Below are positions 1-9,517 of a stretch of DNA of 64,000 bases, in pieces. Every line of letters starts with the position of its first letter. The stretch's first letter is position 1. The translations under genes and the position numbers were made by a program. The DNA is taken from positions 1 through 64,000 of the forward strand of contig JAUCGA010000013.1 of assembly GCA_030377865.1 (NCBI GenBank), in the 5' to 3' direction. Source of the DNA: Anaerolineales bacterium HSG25 (GTDB taxonomy: Bacteria; Chloroflexota; Anaerolineae; 4572-78; J111). The notes beneath the pieces are model-generated. The model had not been told where the DNA came from and ran no database searches. It was given only the letters and a program-made list of their open reading frames with translations.

Positions 1-262
1 GTTGTGACATCGTGGCCTCCCCACTGTCTTTTAAGGTTATGAGATATTATACTTCAAGTAGGGTGCAAAACGCTACTTTCTACTAATACTATTCATTTTA
101 TACTACTTCATACTAGCGAATGGGGAGTGAAAACACGCAACTTATTTAATCCCCATTCCTACATCAGCAAAAGGCTGGCGCTATCGTCTCCTTGACGGAA
201 CGTTCTTTAATCGGCTTGAGCGACATCACCCAGGCCTTTTTTGATACGTTTGACCGTAAATA

Positions 263-353
263 GGTAGTCCTGCATAGGTAGTGGTCAGCTACCCGCAAGT
301 TCTAAACTTGCGGGTAGCTAACAGATCCGTACCACTATTTCTGCACCACTACC
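263..353 (-). mobile_element. MITE-like 91-bp element, family A, copy 1
   Basis: This 91-bp element begins GGTAGTCCTGCA and ends TGCACCACTACC, giving inverted termini. A central hairpin lies at 287-319 (arms AGCTACCCGCAAGTT). The 8-bp direct repeat CGTAAATA lies immediately outside both ends (255-262 and 354-361). The second copy, at 18000-18090, is in opposite orientation. The right duplication overlaps the first bases of the family B element at 355, so this insertion came after that one. It has no coding capacity. Confidence 0.85.
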
Positions 354-354
354 C

Positions 355-445
355 GTAAATATTCAGTGAACTCGCCAGAAAGAGTATCAGAAACCCGATT
401 TCTCAAAGAAATCGGGTTTCTAGAGCTACTTTACTGAATTTTTAC
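355..445 (+). mobile_element. Palindromic 91-bp element, family B, copy 1
   Basis: The element runs from GTAAATATTCAG to a terminus that reads GTAAAAATTCAG on the other strand, so the ends are inverted repeats. A perfect 15-bp stem (AGAAACCCGATTTCT, loop CAA) lies at 389-421. Three more copies of exactly 91 bp lie at 48496, 52600 and 56335. This copy splits the phosphatase reading frame. No clear target duplication is visible here. Confidence 0.85.
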
Positions 446-651
446 TTATCACTCGCCAGTACGAGACCATTACGCCCCGACTATCGAGCAAGCCCAAGAG
501 ATTCTGGCGTTTACCGACCTCATGAAATCTGTAGAACGGATGACCTTCATCCACTGCTATGCCGGAGTGAGGCGCACCGGAATGCTCCTACATACGACGA
601 CTTGTTCGCCGAATCGCCGAATCGCTGATTCGTTGAATCACTGAATCACTT

Positions 652-1533
652 ATGAAACAGTTACGCGCTCTATTACGAAAAACTTTGCCTGATCCGGCTA
701 AACGTGCCTTTTGGTCTACGGTTAAACAGTTCCGTCTCTATACGGGCGTTTGGCGACTCCTGCCCGATTTTATCATCATTGGCGGGCAACGGTGTGGCAC
801 AACGACCCTGTATAAATATCTGATTCAGCATCCCTATATTATGCCTGCCTCTGGAAAAGAATTACATTTTTTCGACCTGAATTTTGAGAAAGGACAGACA
901 TGGTATCAGACCCATTTCCCGACGCGGGCCTACAAGCAACTGCTGATGAAAACTGGCCGACAGCCGCTAATTACCGGAGAATCTAGCCCGTACTATCTGT
1001 TTCATCCTCATGTGCCAAGTCGAGTGGCGACCATGCGACCATCAGCCAAACTGATTGTCCTGTTACGGAACCCGATTGATCGAGCTTACTCCCATTATTT
1101 TCATGAAGTACGTTGGGGATTTGAGACCGCCTCTACCTTTGAGCAAGCCATTAGCCTAGAACCAGAACGGTTAGCGGGTGAGGCGGATCGCCTTTTAGAG
1201 AATGAGCATTACTACAGTTTTAGCCATCATCATCACACCTATTTGGAACGAGGTATCTATGTAGATCAACTTGAGTATTGGTCTCGATTTTTTCCCAAAG
1301 AACAATTGCTCATTCTCTCTAGTGAGAATTTTTATACCAATACACCGACTGTTTTTAAGCAGATTCTCCAGTTTCTTGAGTTGCCGATATGGGAACCGCC
1401 TCGCTATAAAAACTTCAATCAGGCCAATAATCCCAATATCGACCCAGAAATTCGAACACGATTGCAGACTTATTTTCAACCTCATAACGATAGATTATAT
1501 GATTATCTAGGCCGAAATTTTGACTGGAGATAA
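652..1533 (+). CDS. Sulfotransferase 1
   Basis: A 293-residue sulfotransferase expected to move sulfate from PAPS to a hydroxyl or amine of a glycan. The PAPS 5'-phosphosulfate loop IIGGQRCGTTTLYKYL lies near residues 42-57. The 3'-phosphate motif VLLRNPIDRAYSHY follows near residue 140, with the Arg and Ser typical of the family. Its architecture resembles heparan-sulfate-type sulfotransferases (Sulfotransfer_1 or _3). It starts a run of three adjacent sulfotransferase genes. The next gene begins 6 nt after its stop. The ATG follows a run of short GAATC repeats (609-650) and no strong Shine-Dalgarno site is visible. The acceptor is unknown; neighbouring glycosyltransferases suggest a surface polysaccharide or glycolipid. 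Confidence 0.88.
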   Translation: MKQLRALLRKTLPDPAKRAFWSTVKQFRLYTGVWRLLPDFIIIGGQRCGTTTLYKYLIQHPYIMPASGKELHFFDLNFEKGQTWYQTHFPTRAYKQLLMKTGRQPLITGESSPYYLFHPHVPSRVATMRPSAKLIVLLRNPIDRAYSHYFHEVRWGFETASTFEQAISLEPERLAGEADRLLENEHYYSFSHHHHTYLERGIYVDQLEYWSRFFPKEQLLILSSENFYTNTPTVFKQILQFLELPIWEPPRYKNFNQANNPNIDPEIRTRLQTYFQPHNDRLYDYLGRNFDWR

Positions 1534-1539
1534 CATTTT

Positions 1540-2406
1540 ATGTTAACCAAACCGATTTTTATTGTCGGAACAGGGCGTTGTGGCTCGACAATTTTTCATC
1601 AAATTTTTGCCCATCATCCACAAGTGGCCTGGTTGACTCGTTATTGCGACCTCTACCCCCACCGTCCGCATCGGAACTATATTGCCATGCGGCTGTTAGA
1701 TTTGCCATTGCCGAGCCGATATGTCCGCAAACTGATCTATCCGACAGAGGCATACAATTTTTGGGATTATCACTGCATGGGATTTAGTGAGCCGTTCCGC
1801 GATCTTGTCAAAGAGGATGTGACCGTCAAAACGAAACAGCATGTCAACAAAATTATGGCCGCCATGCTGACTGAAAAACGGAATCGACTGTTGATCAAAA
1901 TCACCGGCTGGCCTCGTCTTAGTTTTTTGAAGGAGATTTTCCCAGAGGCAAAATTTATCCATGTCTATCGAGATGGTCGGGCCGTGGTCAACTCCCTGCT
2001 AAACGTGCGTTGGTGGTCGGGTTGGCATGGCCCAGAGCAGTGGCGCTGGGGAAGTATGACTCCGACTCAACAGGAAAAATGGGAACAATATGACAAATCA
2101 TTTGTCGCGTTAGCTGGGATTGAATGGGAAATTCTGATGGATGCCCAAGAACAGGCCAAACAGATGATCCCTGCCGAAGATTTGTTAGAAATTCGGTATG
2201 AGGATTTTTGTCGGCATCCTCTAGAGAATTTTAAGCAGACGATGGCCTTTAGTGATTTAGCTTGGACTCCAGAGTTCGAGACCACAGTGCGACAGTTCCA
2301 GATTAAAAGCGCCGACTACAAATGGCGTAAACAGTTGAGTGTCCATCAACAAAACCTCTTAAATGACTGTTTAGTCGATTCATTGGCTCATTATGGCTAT
2401 GAGTAG
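1540..2406 (+). CDS. Sulfotransferase 2
   Basis: A 288-residue sulfotransferase-family protein, divergent from its neighbour. The PAPS loop FIVGTGRCGSTIFHQIF is at the very N-terminus (about residues 7-23). The second cofactor motif HVYRDGRAVVNSLL lies near residues 139-152. The rest, rich in Trp and basic residues, resembles Sulfotransfer_3 proteins of bacterial glycan clusters. It sits 6 nt after sulfotransferase 1 and 74 nt before sulfotransferase 3, so all three are probably co-transcribed and act on different positions of one glycan. Its acceptor cannot be read from the sequence. Confidence 0.87.
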   Translation: MLTKPIFIVGTGRCGSTIFHQIFAHHPQVAWLTRYCDLYPHRPHRNYIAMRLLDLPLPSRYVRKLIYPTEAYNFWDYHCMGFSEPFRDLVKEDVTVKTKQHVNKIMAAMLTEKRNRLLIKITGWPRLSFLKEIFPEAKFIHVYRDGRAVVNSLLNVRWWSGWHGPEQWRWGSMTPTQQEKWEQYDKSFVALAGIEWEILMDAQEQAKQMIPAEDLLEIRYEDFCRHPLENFKQTMAFSDLAWTPEFETTVRQFQIKSADYKWRKQLSVHQQNLLNDCLVDSLAHYGYE

Positions 2407-2480
2407 GACAGACCGACAGGTTTCCAAAACTTGTCAGGTCTGGGCTTCCATGAGCAACTACGATAAACAAAAAGCGACTT

Positions 2481-3482
2481 ATGACTTTATCAACCAAGAA
2501 TAATTCAGATTTAGCCATCCGACTACCCGACCCGATTTTTGTGTTGGGTATTACCAAACGAAGTGGTACCAACTACTTGCGTGACTTGTTGAGTTTTCAC
2601 CCTGATTGTGCCTTAGCTGGCCCAATTTGGGAACATTATTACATGGAACATGCCGAGATGTTGACCCTTTATAGCCAATTTACCTACAATCGCTGGATCG
2701 CGGATCGGCAGGCTGATGAAATTATTGGGCCAGATTTTCTGAATCAACATTTGGGCCAAGGATTAATCTCCTTTCTGAACTCGCAACTGTTGCATCATGG
2801 TAAAACTGTGATGTACGACCCCCAACACCTGCCTTTGTCGCCTACCTTACGGTTGGTGACAAAATCCCCGAGTGTAGAAAATATACAATATTTTTTCCGA
2901 CTGTTGCCCAACATCAAACTGTTGATTATCATCCGAGATGGGCGAGCCGTAACCGAATCGAGCGTGAAAACATTTGGCAAAAGTTACGAAGTCGCCATGC
3001 GAGAATGGGAGGATGCGGCTCAAACGATTATCCGCTTTCAAGCACAAATGCAGGGGACGGCCCATCAATATAAAATTATTAAATATGAGGATTTATACCA
3101 AAATTCTCAGCAAACCATGACTGATATTTTTCGATTTCTGGACATGGATGTTAGTCGTTATCCGTTCGAGAAGATAAAACAGATGTCGATTCGAGGCTCG
3201 TCGGAACTGAGTCAGCAAGGAGAGGTGCATTGGCGGGCAGTCAAAAAAAGTAAGGATTTTAATCCCTTACAACGTTGGCAAAAGTGGGATAATCAGCTAC
3301 ATGCTCGCTTTAATTGGGTGTCCGGCGAGGCTCAAGAAAAATTGGGGTATGACCGAACGCCATTAACTAACGTCAATCGAGCGCGGATGATGGCTCGCAA
3401 CATGCTACTTGATCTGTTTTGGAAACCGGTCTGGCCGATTCGACAAAAAATGCGAAAATTAAAATATATGCTGGGGGTATAA
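2481..3482 (+). CDS. Sulfotransferase 3
   Basis: A 333-residue sulfotransferase-family protein. The PAPS-binding loop appears as VLGITKRSGTNYLRDLLS near residues 20-37; a Lys-Arg-Ser-Gly version replaces the usual Arg-Cys/Ser-Gly-Thr. The 3'-phosphate motif LLIIIRDGRAVTESS lies near residues 147-161. The C-terminus is basic and may contact an acidic glycan or a membrane. The gene ends 2 nt before the ATG of the GT4 glycosyltransferase, so the two are tightly coupled. It could also be called a TPST-like or Sulfotransfer_3 protein; the exact subfamily is not resolved. Confidence 0.84.
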   Translation: MTLSTKNNSDLAIRLPDPIFVLGITKRSGTNYLRDLLSFHPDCALAGPIWEHYYMEHAEMLTLYSQFTYNRWIADRQADEIIGPDFLNQHLGQGLISFLNSQLLHHGKTVMYDPQHLPLSPTLRLVTKSPSVENIQYFFRLLPNIKLLIIIRDGRAVTESSVKTFGKSYEVAMREWEDAAQTIIRFQAQMQGTAHQYKIIKYEDLYQNSQQTMTDIFRFLDMDVSRYPFEKIKQMSIRGSSELSQQGEVHWRAVKKSKDFNPLQRWQKWDNQLHARFNWVSGEAQEKLGYDRTPLTNVNRARMMARNMLLDLFWKPVWPIRQKMRKLKYMLGV

Positions 3483-3484
3483 TC

Positions 3485-4729
3485 ATGAAACCAACCGTTG
3501 CCTATATCTCTCAATTATTGCCGAATCTCACTGAAACTTTTGTCTATCGTGAGATATTTGCCTTGCAAGCACGGAAATTTAAGGTCGTGCCACTCTCGAT
3601 TCATGCCCCTCATATTGATCAGTTGCCGGATGAGGCCAAAGATTTGGCTCGGCAGACGACCTACGCATTTCCTCTAAATCGGCGACGTTTTTTGTCGGCC
3701 CATGCTTACTTTTTGTTGACTCGACCGCATAAATACCTTCGCACCTTGCTGTTTGTGATGACTCGGCCTGAGCAATCGTCAACCGTTCGTCAACGCACCT
3801 TATACCATTTTGCCGAGGCGGTTTATCTGGCTACCCATGCCCAGCGGGAGGGGGTTGATCATATTCATGCCCATTTTTCGGTCAACGCGGCCACCATTGC
3901 GCTGGTCATGAGTCGCCTGCTCGACATCAGCTTTAGTTTCACCGTGCATAATAACATTTTTACGGATCGGCTCATCCTAAAAGAGAAGTTGCGTGAGACC
4001 AAGTTCGTGGCCGTTATCTCGGACTATAGCCGGAATTTTTTGTGTGACTATCTGCCCGATGAACCGCAGTTGGCCGATAAATATCATATCGTTCACTGTG
4101 GCGTTTCGTTAGAGCAGTTCAAGGCCAAACCAAAACTGATAGAGACAAACACCCGTCCGATGATTTTTACCGTTGGGCAGTTGGCTGAACGGAAGGGCAT
4201 GCCGGTTTTAGTCGAAGCCTGTCGTATTTTGCATGAGCGAGGTTGTTTGTTTGAGTGTCTCATCGCCGGAGATGGCACGCAACGGGTCGAGTTGGAGCAT
4301 TTGGTCGAAACCTATCAACTTCAAGATGTGGTCAAACTGCTGGGGGTGGTTTTTCAAGAGGATTTGCCGAACTATCTGCACCGTACCGATATTTTTGCTA
4401 TGGCCTGTGTTACCGCGGAGAATGGGGACAAAGACGGGATTCCGGTCGCGTTGATGGAGGCTATGGCCATGGAAATTCCGGTTGTCTCAACTTATGTCTC
4501 TGGCATCCCTGAACTGATTGACCATGAGCAGAACGGGCTTCTTGTGCCAGAAAAAAATGCGCCTGCCTTTGCCGATGCCTTGCAAGAACTATTAGAAAAC
4601 AAGTCTTTACGAGACAAATTCGGCAAGCATGGACGGCAAAAAATTAAGCGAGAATTCAATATTAATAAAACGTCACTTCAACTAGTTAACCTACTAGAAT
4701 CGATACCTCATAAAAATGGAGAATCATGA
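3485..4729 (+). CDS. GT4 family glycosyltransferase
   Basis: A 414-residue retaining glycosyltransferase with two Rossmann folds (GT-B), family GT4, acting at the cytoplasmic face on a lipid-linked sugar. The N-terminal half contains the acceptor-side HAHFSVNAATIA motif. The C-terminal half has the donor-binding start TVGQLAERKGMPVLVEA and the catalytic DGIPVALMEAMA segment (the E-x7-E motif region), followed by VSGIPELI. The ATG at 3485 is chosen because it lies 2 nt after the previous stop and begins the fold directly; an upstream start at 3419 would overlap sulfotransferase 3. The stop overlaps the next start by 4 nt (ATGA), which suggests translational coupling. The sugar donor is unknown. 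Confidence 0.9.
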   Translation: MKPTVAYISQLLPNLTETFVYREIFALQARKFKVVPLSIHAPHIDQLPDEAKDLARQTTYAFPLNRRRFLSAHAYFLLTRPHKYLRTLLFVMTRPEQSSTVRQRTLYHFAEAVYLATHAQREGVDHIHAHFSVNAATIALVMSRLLDISFSFTVHNNIFTDRLILKEKLRETKFVAVISDYSRNFLCDYLPDEPQLADKYHIVHCGVSLEQFKAKPKLIETNTRPMIFTVGQLAERKGMPVLVEACRILHERGCLFECLIAGDGTQRVELEHLVETYQLQDVVKLLGVVFQEDLPNYLHRTDIFAMACVTAENGDKDGIPVALMEAMAMEIPVVSTYVSGIPELIDHEQNGLLVPEKNAPAFADALQELLENKSLRDKFGKHGRQKIKREFNINKTSLQLVNLLESIPHKNGES

Positions 4730-7700
4730 GAGTCATAAAAACTATATGCGGCTTAATTTTGTTTTTTATTCTGATTAACATGCTAACTTTTATTAATCAC
4801 TCTTTGTCCTTAGCACAGACAACCGCACAAACTAAACTTCTCGTTAGTGAAGATTTTGAAAGTGGTAGCTGGACTGATGATGATAATTGGGTGCCTGGCC
4901 CAAATGAAAGTCATCCCGGTTTAGATGTTGTTGATGGTAATAATGGCAAAGTGTTGCAAATTGCTATTAATACTGAACCAAAGCATATTCGGAGACGCAA
5001 GTTTGAATCTTCAGACGAAGGGTACTTGTCTTTTTCATTTAATCCAAATAGTGTTGATATTCCAGAAATCGATAAAAATGGTGATGAAATTAGTTGGCCT
5101 GCCGATAAATCAATCGTTATTGCCGAAATATTGGGATCGGTAAAGAGTGGCGATAAATCAGTCGACAAATCAGTCGCGGCTGTACACATGTACAAACCAG
5201 TGGACGGAAACTACAAAATACACCTCCGTTGGCATCAAAAAAGTGACGGTAAAGCTCAGTATAATCGTAATTATTTTGATATAAAGAATGATTGGCAAAA
5301 AATCACAATCAGCTATAAAGCAGATCAATGGATTGAATTGTCAATAGATGACACGTTTACCCATTCTATTACCAATGTAACTCACATCGCGACCACAGCT
5401 TATGCCTTTCATTTGGGAGACCCTTGGGGCAATACAACAACAACTAAAACGACACCTTCTGGTAATATATTATACGATGATGTGATATACGAAATACTCG
5501 GAGATGCACCCACTTCAGTTCCTGCCTCGACAAACACACCTACAAATACGCCCACTAGCACGTCAACAGCCACACCTCTGCCTACAAATACACCAACCTC
5601 TACACCTATTCCTACAAATACTCCCACCCCTGATCTGTTTTATGTGACAGTTCCAACCGTAGAATCTCTATTTAGTGATAATTTTAACAGTGGTAGTTGG
5701 GATGAAATTTGGAAGACAGAGCAATCGGAGATTACAGATTTGCAAGTTGTTGATGGTAATGGGGGTAAGGTGTTACAATCTGCAAGCAAAACGGATATTA
5801 ATTACCTGCGTGGAGTAAACATCGCGAAAGCCACCGAAGCTTATGTCTCTTTCTGGTTTAATCCCAATAATGTTGTTATTCCAGACGAGGATATTTCCTA
5901 TATCCCTAATAAAGCCATAAATATGGTTGATATCAAAGGCCCACAACCGGATGGTAGAGAACGATTGCTCGCATCATTGGGTATGTATAAAACGATTGAG
6001 GGGGAATATAGAGTTTATCTTCGTTGGACAGAAGATGACGGTGGAAGTGGTAAACTGAAACTAGATAGTGACACCTCTGGCAACATAAACACAGTCGGAA
6101 TCACTAATGGCTGGCAAAAAATCACAATCGGCTATAGCCTTGATAACTGGGTGGCGTTGTGGATTGGGGATGAACAAAAATCTCAACGGGCCGTAAAAGC
6201 AACCCATATCTCAGAATATGGTACGGTACTACATGTCGGTAAAACTACCACGAATGATTTAATTATTCCATTTGGTGCTGTTTTATATGACGACATCGAC
6301 TTCTCTGTGCCAAAGGTGTCGGAACTATGGGTCGATGTTAATAGTAGTTCTGATGTTGAGGATGGCTTAACCCAAGAAACTGCTTTTAAAACTATCGAAC
6401 AGGCAGCCAATACCGCTATTGCCGGTACAATCATCAGAATTATGCCCGGTATTTATAGAGAAAGCATCGAGCCGGTAGGTAGTGGTACTGCTGAAAGCCG
6501 GATTGTATACAAAGCGGAGAACGGGCCGGGAACAGTTATAATTCGGGGATCGGTTGCGGCTTCTGCCTTAAATTGGGTTCAAATGACCGATAATGCGCCT
6601 GGATTTAATATCACCGACCCTCAAAATATTTACTATGCGGATATGTCGGCTTGGGATTTGGATGAATCGGATATGCCTCGTTTTGTGGTGCAACTAGATA
6701 GCAAAGATAGAAATGTGACCGATCGTATGCCATTAGCCCATGAACCGGATTGGCAAGCTCCCGACTGTTCGACAGATCCAATGGCATGCCGTTTCCATGA
6801 ATCATGGTGGGCGGCTGAGGGTGGTTCTAAAGTTGAGACATGTGATCCAGCTACCGAAAACGCATGTGATGCTACGGACGTGGCGACGACTTCCCGCTCT
6901 AAAACCCAATTGACCGATAGCAAAAATTTGACCGATTTAGGCGATTTGACCGGTGGTACAATTTTTGCTTTAGATACAAATACTGGGCATTACATGTATA
7001 AACGCTCGATTGACGGGCATGATGTTCAAAATGGCCGTTTGACGGTGGTGACAGATGATGAGGTGGCTCAAAATCTTGAAAATTACTGTCTTTTCCCCGG
7101 CAAAGATGAGACAAAAGGGCGTGATTTGGGCTTGGGCTGGGGATCGAAATATTATGTCGAGGGTAAGCCTCAACTGCTGGATACACCCGGCGAATGGTGG
7201 TACGATGCTACTACAAAGCGGCTTTATCTTTGGCCGCTTGATGGGCAAGACCCAACTAATCAGAATATTGAGATTTCGGTGCAACAGGACGGGCTTAACA
7301 TTTCCAATAAATCCTATCTGACCGTTGATGGATTAATTTTTGAGTTCTTTAATCGGTATGCGGTTAATCAAGCCAATGGTTCTACAGGGGCTAGATCATA
7401 TAGAAATATTTTGCAAAATATGATTATCCGGTACGCCAACCGAGGTGTGTGGTTACAGCAAGATGCTGATGGCGAAGTCACTGACATCACAGATGGGTTT
7501 ACTCTGCAAAATTCAGAAGTTGCTTATATGGATACCGCGGCGTTGGTGTTACAATCATCGTGGGGTAATGGGACTAACGATGCCGCACAATTCACCCACG
7601 CAGGTATTATCAACACGGTTATCAAAGATAATAATATGCACCATCTCAGTTTTCGCAATGAAGCCCGAAGCGACACCCCGAATGGTATGCTTATCAGTCA

Positions 7701-8793
7701 TGCCGATCAACTTCGTTTTGAAGACAACCATATCCATGATGTCGCTCATAATGGTGTTTTATTTGCCATGTCAGTCATTCAACCGACACCAGAAACAAAA
7801 CGGTTTCATTTTGATGATAATGAAATCAAAACGGGTAAAATTTTAGTTAGAGGCAATATATTTGAACGAACTTGTCTGTTAGGCCCTGACTGCGGAGCAT
7901 TAAAATTTTGGGGACAAGACCATACAACTTACAGTCATGTTTTTCGAGATACGTTAGTGGTTGATAATATTTTTCAACATTCTATTGGCTGGAGCGATGT
8001 GTCAGAGAAGCGAGGTAAATGGAGTGAAGGACAAGTCAAAGGCAAAGGTGGTTTTGGCCTTTATATCGATATTGCTAGTGGGATTCATGCTTATCGTAAT
8101 ATTGCTTATAATAATAGTTATGCCAACTATCAGTTTAATGGCCCTTGGCAACATGGTAAAATCGTTTTTTATAATAATATCTCGGCTGATTCTTTGTATG
8201 GATTTCGATTAGATGCCACCGATTTTGACACTGACGAGCTAAACGGTAGCCAAGATACTCAATTCTTTAACAACATCATTATAAATAGTGAGCGATATGG
8301 TATTTACATTCTTAAACGGCATGATAATTTTGGACAAGCTACAATTAATTACAACCTGTATGACAACAATGGCTGGAACAATACCAACTTTGTCAACTCA
8401 AATGGCGATATGGGTGTCTACTTACAGAGAACAGCTCAACCCTACAACTATGAAAAAGTGTCTGACATCCAGCAAAATAGGAATTGGGAGCTTAATGGCT
8501 TGAATAGTGACCCACAATTTACTGGATCTAATCGACGTGCCTTCGATTGTACAACAATCCCCTGTGCAGATTTTATGATTACGGCTGGTAGCCCCTCCAT
8601 TGACAAAGGTTCGTTTTTGACGACCAATTTATGGCATTTGCTGAACAACCTCTTTACGATACCGGAACCATTGATCTGTTACTACGGAACTCGTTTTGAT
8701 ATAGGACAAAATGAGTTTATGCAAGCTGGAAGTTGTATCAGCACTAATGGCGGGGGAAACCAAATTTATCTGCCTACGATTATGAGACGGTAG
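4726..8793 (+). CDS. Secreted protein, two lectin-like domains and beta-helix
   Basis: A 1355-residue exported protein. Residues 1-30 form a signal peptide. Two related jelly-roll-like domains follow (about 40-255 and 315-525); both contain a DFESGSW or NFNSGSW start, a VVDGNxGKVLQ motif and a FWFNPNNVVIP-like strand, similar to polysaccharide-lyase or LamG folds. A Thr/Pro linker with repeated TNTPT separates them. Residues 530-1310 form a right-handed parallel beta-helix of the pectate-lyase or chondroitinase-B type, beginning LWVDVNSSSDVEDGLT with the A-x-T-I-x-x-A signature nearby. The C-terminus ends IYLPTIMRR, a tail shared with two other large proteins here. Its position inside the sulfated-glycan operon suggests it binds, trims or epimerises that polymer outside the cell. 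Catalytic residues were not assigned. Confidence 0.8.
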   Translation: MRVIKTICGLILFFILINMLTFINHSLSLAQTTAQTKLLVSEDFESGSWTDDDNWVPGPNESHPGLDVVDGNNGKVLQIAINTEPKHIRRRKFESSDEGYLSFSFNPNSVDIPEIDKNGDEISWPADKSIVIAEILGSVKSGDKSVDKSVAAVHMYKPVDGNYKIHLRWHQKSDGKAQYNRNYFDIKNDWQKITISYKADQWIELSIDDTFTHSITNVTHIATTAYAFHLGDPWGNTTTTKTTPSGNILYDDVIYEILGDAPTSVPASTNTPTNTPTSTSTATPLPTNTPTSTPIPTNTPTPDLFYVTVPTVESLFSDNFNSGSWDEIWKTEQSEITDLQVVDGNGGKVLQSASKTDINYLRGVNIAKATEAYVSFWFNPNNVVIPDEDISYIPNKAINMVDIKGPQPDGRERLLASLGMYKTIEGEYRVYLRWTEDDGGSGKLKLDSDTSGNINTVGITNGWQKITIGYSLDNWVALWIGDEQKSQRAVKATHISEYGTVLHVGKTTTNDLIIPFGAVLYDDIDFSVPKVSELWVDVNSSSDVEDGLTQETAFKTIEQAANTAIAGTIIRIMPGIYRESIEPVGSGTAESRIVYKAENGPGTVIIRGSVAASALNWVQMTDNAPGFNITDPQNIYYADMSAWDLDESDMPRFVVQLDSKDRNVTDRMPLAHEPDWQAPDCSTDPMACRFHESWWAAEGGSKVETCDPATENACDATDVATTSRSKTQLTDSKNLTDLGDLTGGTIFALDTNTGHYMYKRSIDGHDVQNGRLTVVTDDEVAQNLENYCLFPGKDETKGRDLGLGWGSKYYVEGKPQLLDTPGEWWYDATTKRLYLWPLDGQDPTNQNIEISVQQDGLNISNKSYLTVDGLIFEFFNRYAVNQANGSTGARSYRNILQNMIIRYANRGVWLQQDADGEVTDITDGFTLQNSEVAYMDTAALVLQSSWGNGTNDAAQFTHAGIINTVIKDNNMHHLSFRNEARSDTPNGMLISHADQLRFEDNHIHDVAHNGVLFAMSVIQPTPETKRFHFDDNEIKTGKILVRGNIFERTCLLGPDCGALKFWGQDHTTYSHVFRDTLVVDNIFQHSIGWSDVSEKRGKWSEGQVKGKGGFGLYIDIASGIHAYRNIAYNNSYANYQFNGPWQHGKIVFYNNISADSLYGFRLDATDFDTDELNGSQDTQFFNNIIINSERYGIYILKRHDNFGQATINYNLYDNNGWNNTNFVNSNGDMGVYLQRTAQPYNYEKVSDIQQNRNWELNGLNSDPQFTGSNRRAFDCTTIPCADFMITAGSPSIDKGSFLTTNLWHLLNNLFTIPEPLICYYGTRFDIGQNEFMQAGSCISTNGGGNQIYLPTIMRR

Positions 8794-8813
8794 GCGAAGA
8801 GTAGAGAAACTGT

Positions 8814-9272
8814 ATGGAACTTTGGGCTATAAAAAAGAAAATTCTTAAGATGATTGTCCGATTTATTCCCCACCATCCGTGGCGAGTGGCGCTATTTCGT
8901 TACAGTGGGCATCTCGTGGGTGAGAAAGTGATGATTGGTGAAGACATGATTGTGGTTGAGCCAGCAAATAATAAAGATTACCAACTCATTATTGGTAATC
9001 GAGTCTCTATTGCTCAACGAGTAACATTTATTTTGGCATCCTCACCAAATGCCTCACGTATTGGTAAAATTTTTCCAGTTCAACGGGGGAGTATCATAAT
9101 TAACGATGATGCTTGGATCGGAGCGGGAACTATTATTTTGCCGGGTATTACTGTTGGCGAAGGTGCTGTGGTTGCCGCGGGGGCGGTGGTCAGCAAAGAT
9201 GTGCCCAGTTATACCGTTGTAGGTGGCGTACCAGCCAAACCGATTAAGACCTTTAGCCTTGATGAGATTTGA
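8814..9272 (+). CDS. Hexapeptide-repeat acyltransferase
   Basis: A 152-residue left-handed beta-helix acyltransferase of the maltose or galactoside O-acetyltransferase type. Hexapeptide turns are clear in the C-terminal half: [18 protein letters not shown], then [20 protein letters not shown]-like turns, and the closing [11 protein letters not shown] that caps most family members. The catalytic His is not obvious in the usual place, so an O-acetyltransferase role is inferred from the fold. It follows the secreted beta-helix protein by 20 nt and probably adds an acetyl group to a sugar of the same glycan. Confidence 0.85.
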   Translation: MELWAIKKKILKMIVRFIPHHPWRVALFRYSGHLVGEKVMIGEDMIVVEPANNKDYQLIIGNRVSIAQRVTFILASSPNASRIGKIFPVQRGSIIINDDAWIGAGTIILPGITVGEGAVVAAGAVVSKDVPSYTVVGGVPAKPIKTFSLDEI

Positions 9273-9331
9273 AGGGCACGGATTATATGCAGCTATCGTA
9301 TGCTCAAATACCTCGTTATCGAGTAAACAGT

Positions 9332-9517
9332 ATGGATATTAAACAAATTTTTAGTTTTGTCACCCCCCAAATGCATGATGCCGTCATCAAAACTGCAACC
9401 CAACTAGAGCATCTAGGAGTTCGCTATGCCTTAGCTGGAGGTATTACGGTCGGTGCTTATGGGTATATTCGGACGACAACTGATGTGGTTGACACGGAGA
9501 GTAAACATGATGTTTAA
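9332..9517 (+). pseudogene. Nucleotidyltransferase (AbiEii/MNT-like) N-terminal remnant
   Basis: A short frame of about 61 residues from the ATG at 9332; an upstream ATG at 9269 overlaps the previous stop. It contains LGVRYALAGGITVGAYGYIR followed by TTTDVVD. This matches the first half of the nucleotidyltransferase active site (GG-x-A-x-G, then the D-x-D region) in AbiEii or MNT-type toxins. The frame then breaks into SKHDV and stops inside the start of the next gene, so the bulk of the enzyme is missing. It is most likely the leftover of a toxin-antitoxin or defence gene truncated when the downstream ATPase cassette arrived. A tiny functional protein is unlikely. Confidence 0.6.

Larger units (their letters stand above)
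165..608 (+). pseudogene. Dual-specificity protein phosphatase, split by repeats
   Basis: Two stretches in the same frame look like parts of one DSP/PTP phosphatase. The first (165-260) encodes QQKAGAIVSLTERSLIGL and runs into a TAG at 261. The second (447-608) encodes YHSPVRDHYAPTIEQAQEIL and then, at 549-584, the phosphatase loop HCYAGVRRTG, which matches the HCxxGxxR signature with its catalytic Cys. The DNA between them consists of two palindromic elements (263-353 and 355-445), so the gene was broken by insertion. The 3' end is also lost, running into short GAATC-type repeats just before 652. The start codon is not identifiable. The family assignment rests on the motif order (IVSLTE, PVRD, APT, HCxxGxxRTG), which is typical of bacterial DSPs. 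The gene should be inactive. Confidence 0.75.

Noticed and set aside
389-421. CRISPR-like repeat at the AGAAACCCGATTTCT palindromes
   Set aside because: The copies are scattered singly and not arranged with spacers.
3419-3484. Upstream start for the GT4 gene inside sulfotransferase 3
   Set aside because: The ATG at 3485 is 2 nt after the previous stop and starts the fold directly.
7055-8503. Additional open frames within the beta-helix gene
   Set aside because: They have no ribosome site or domain and overlap a clear long gene.
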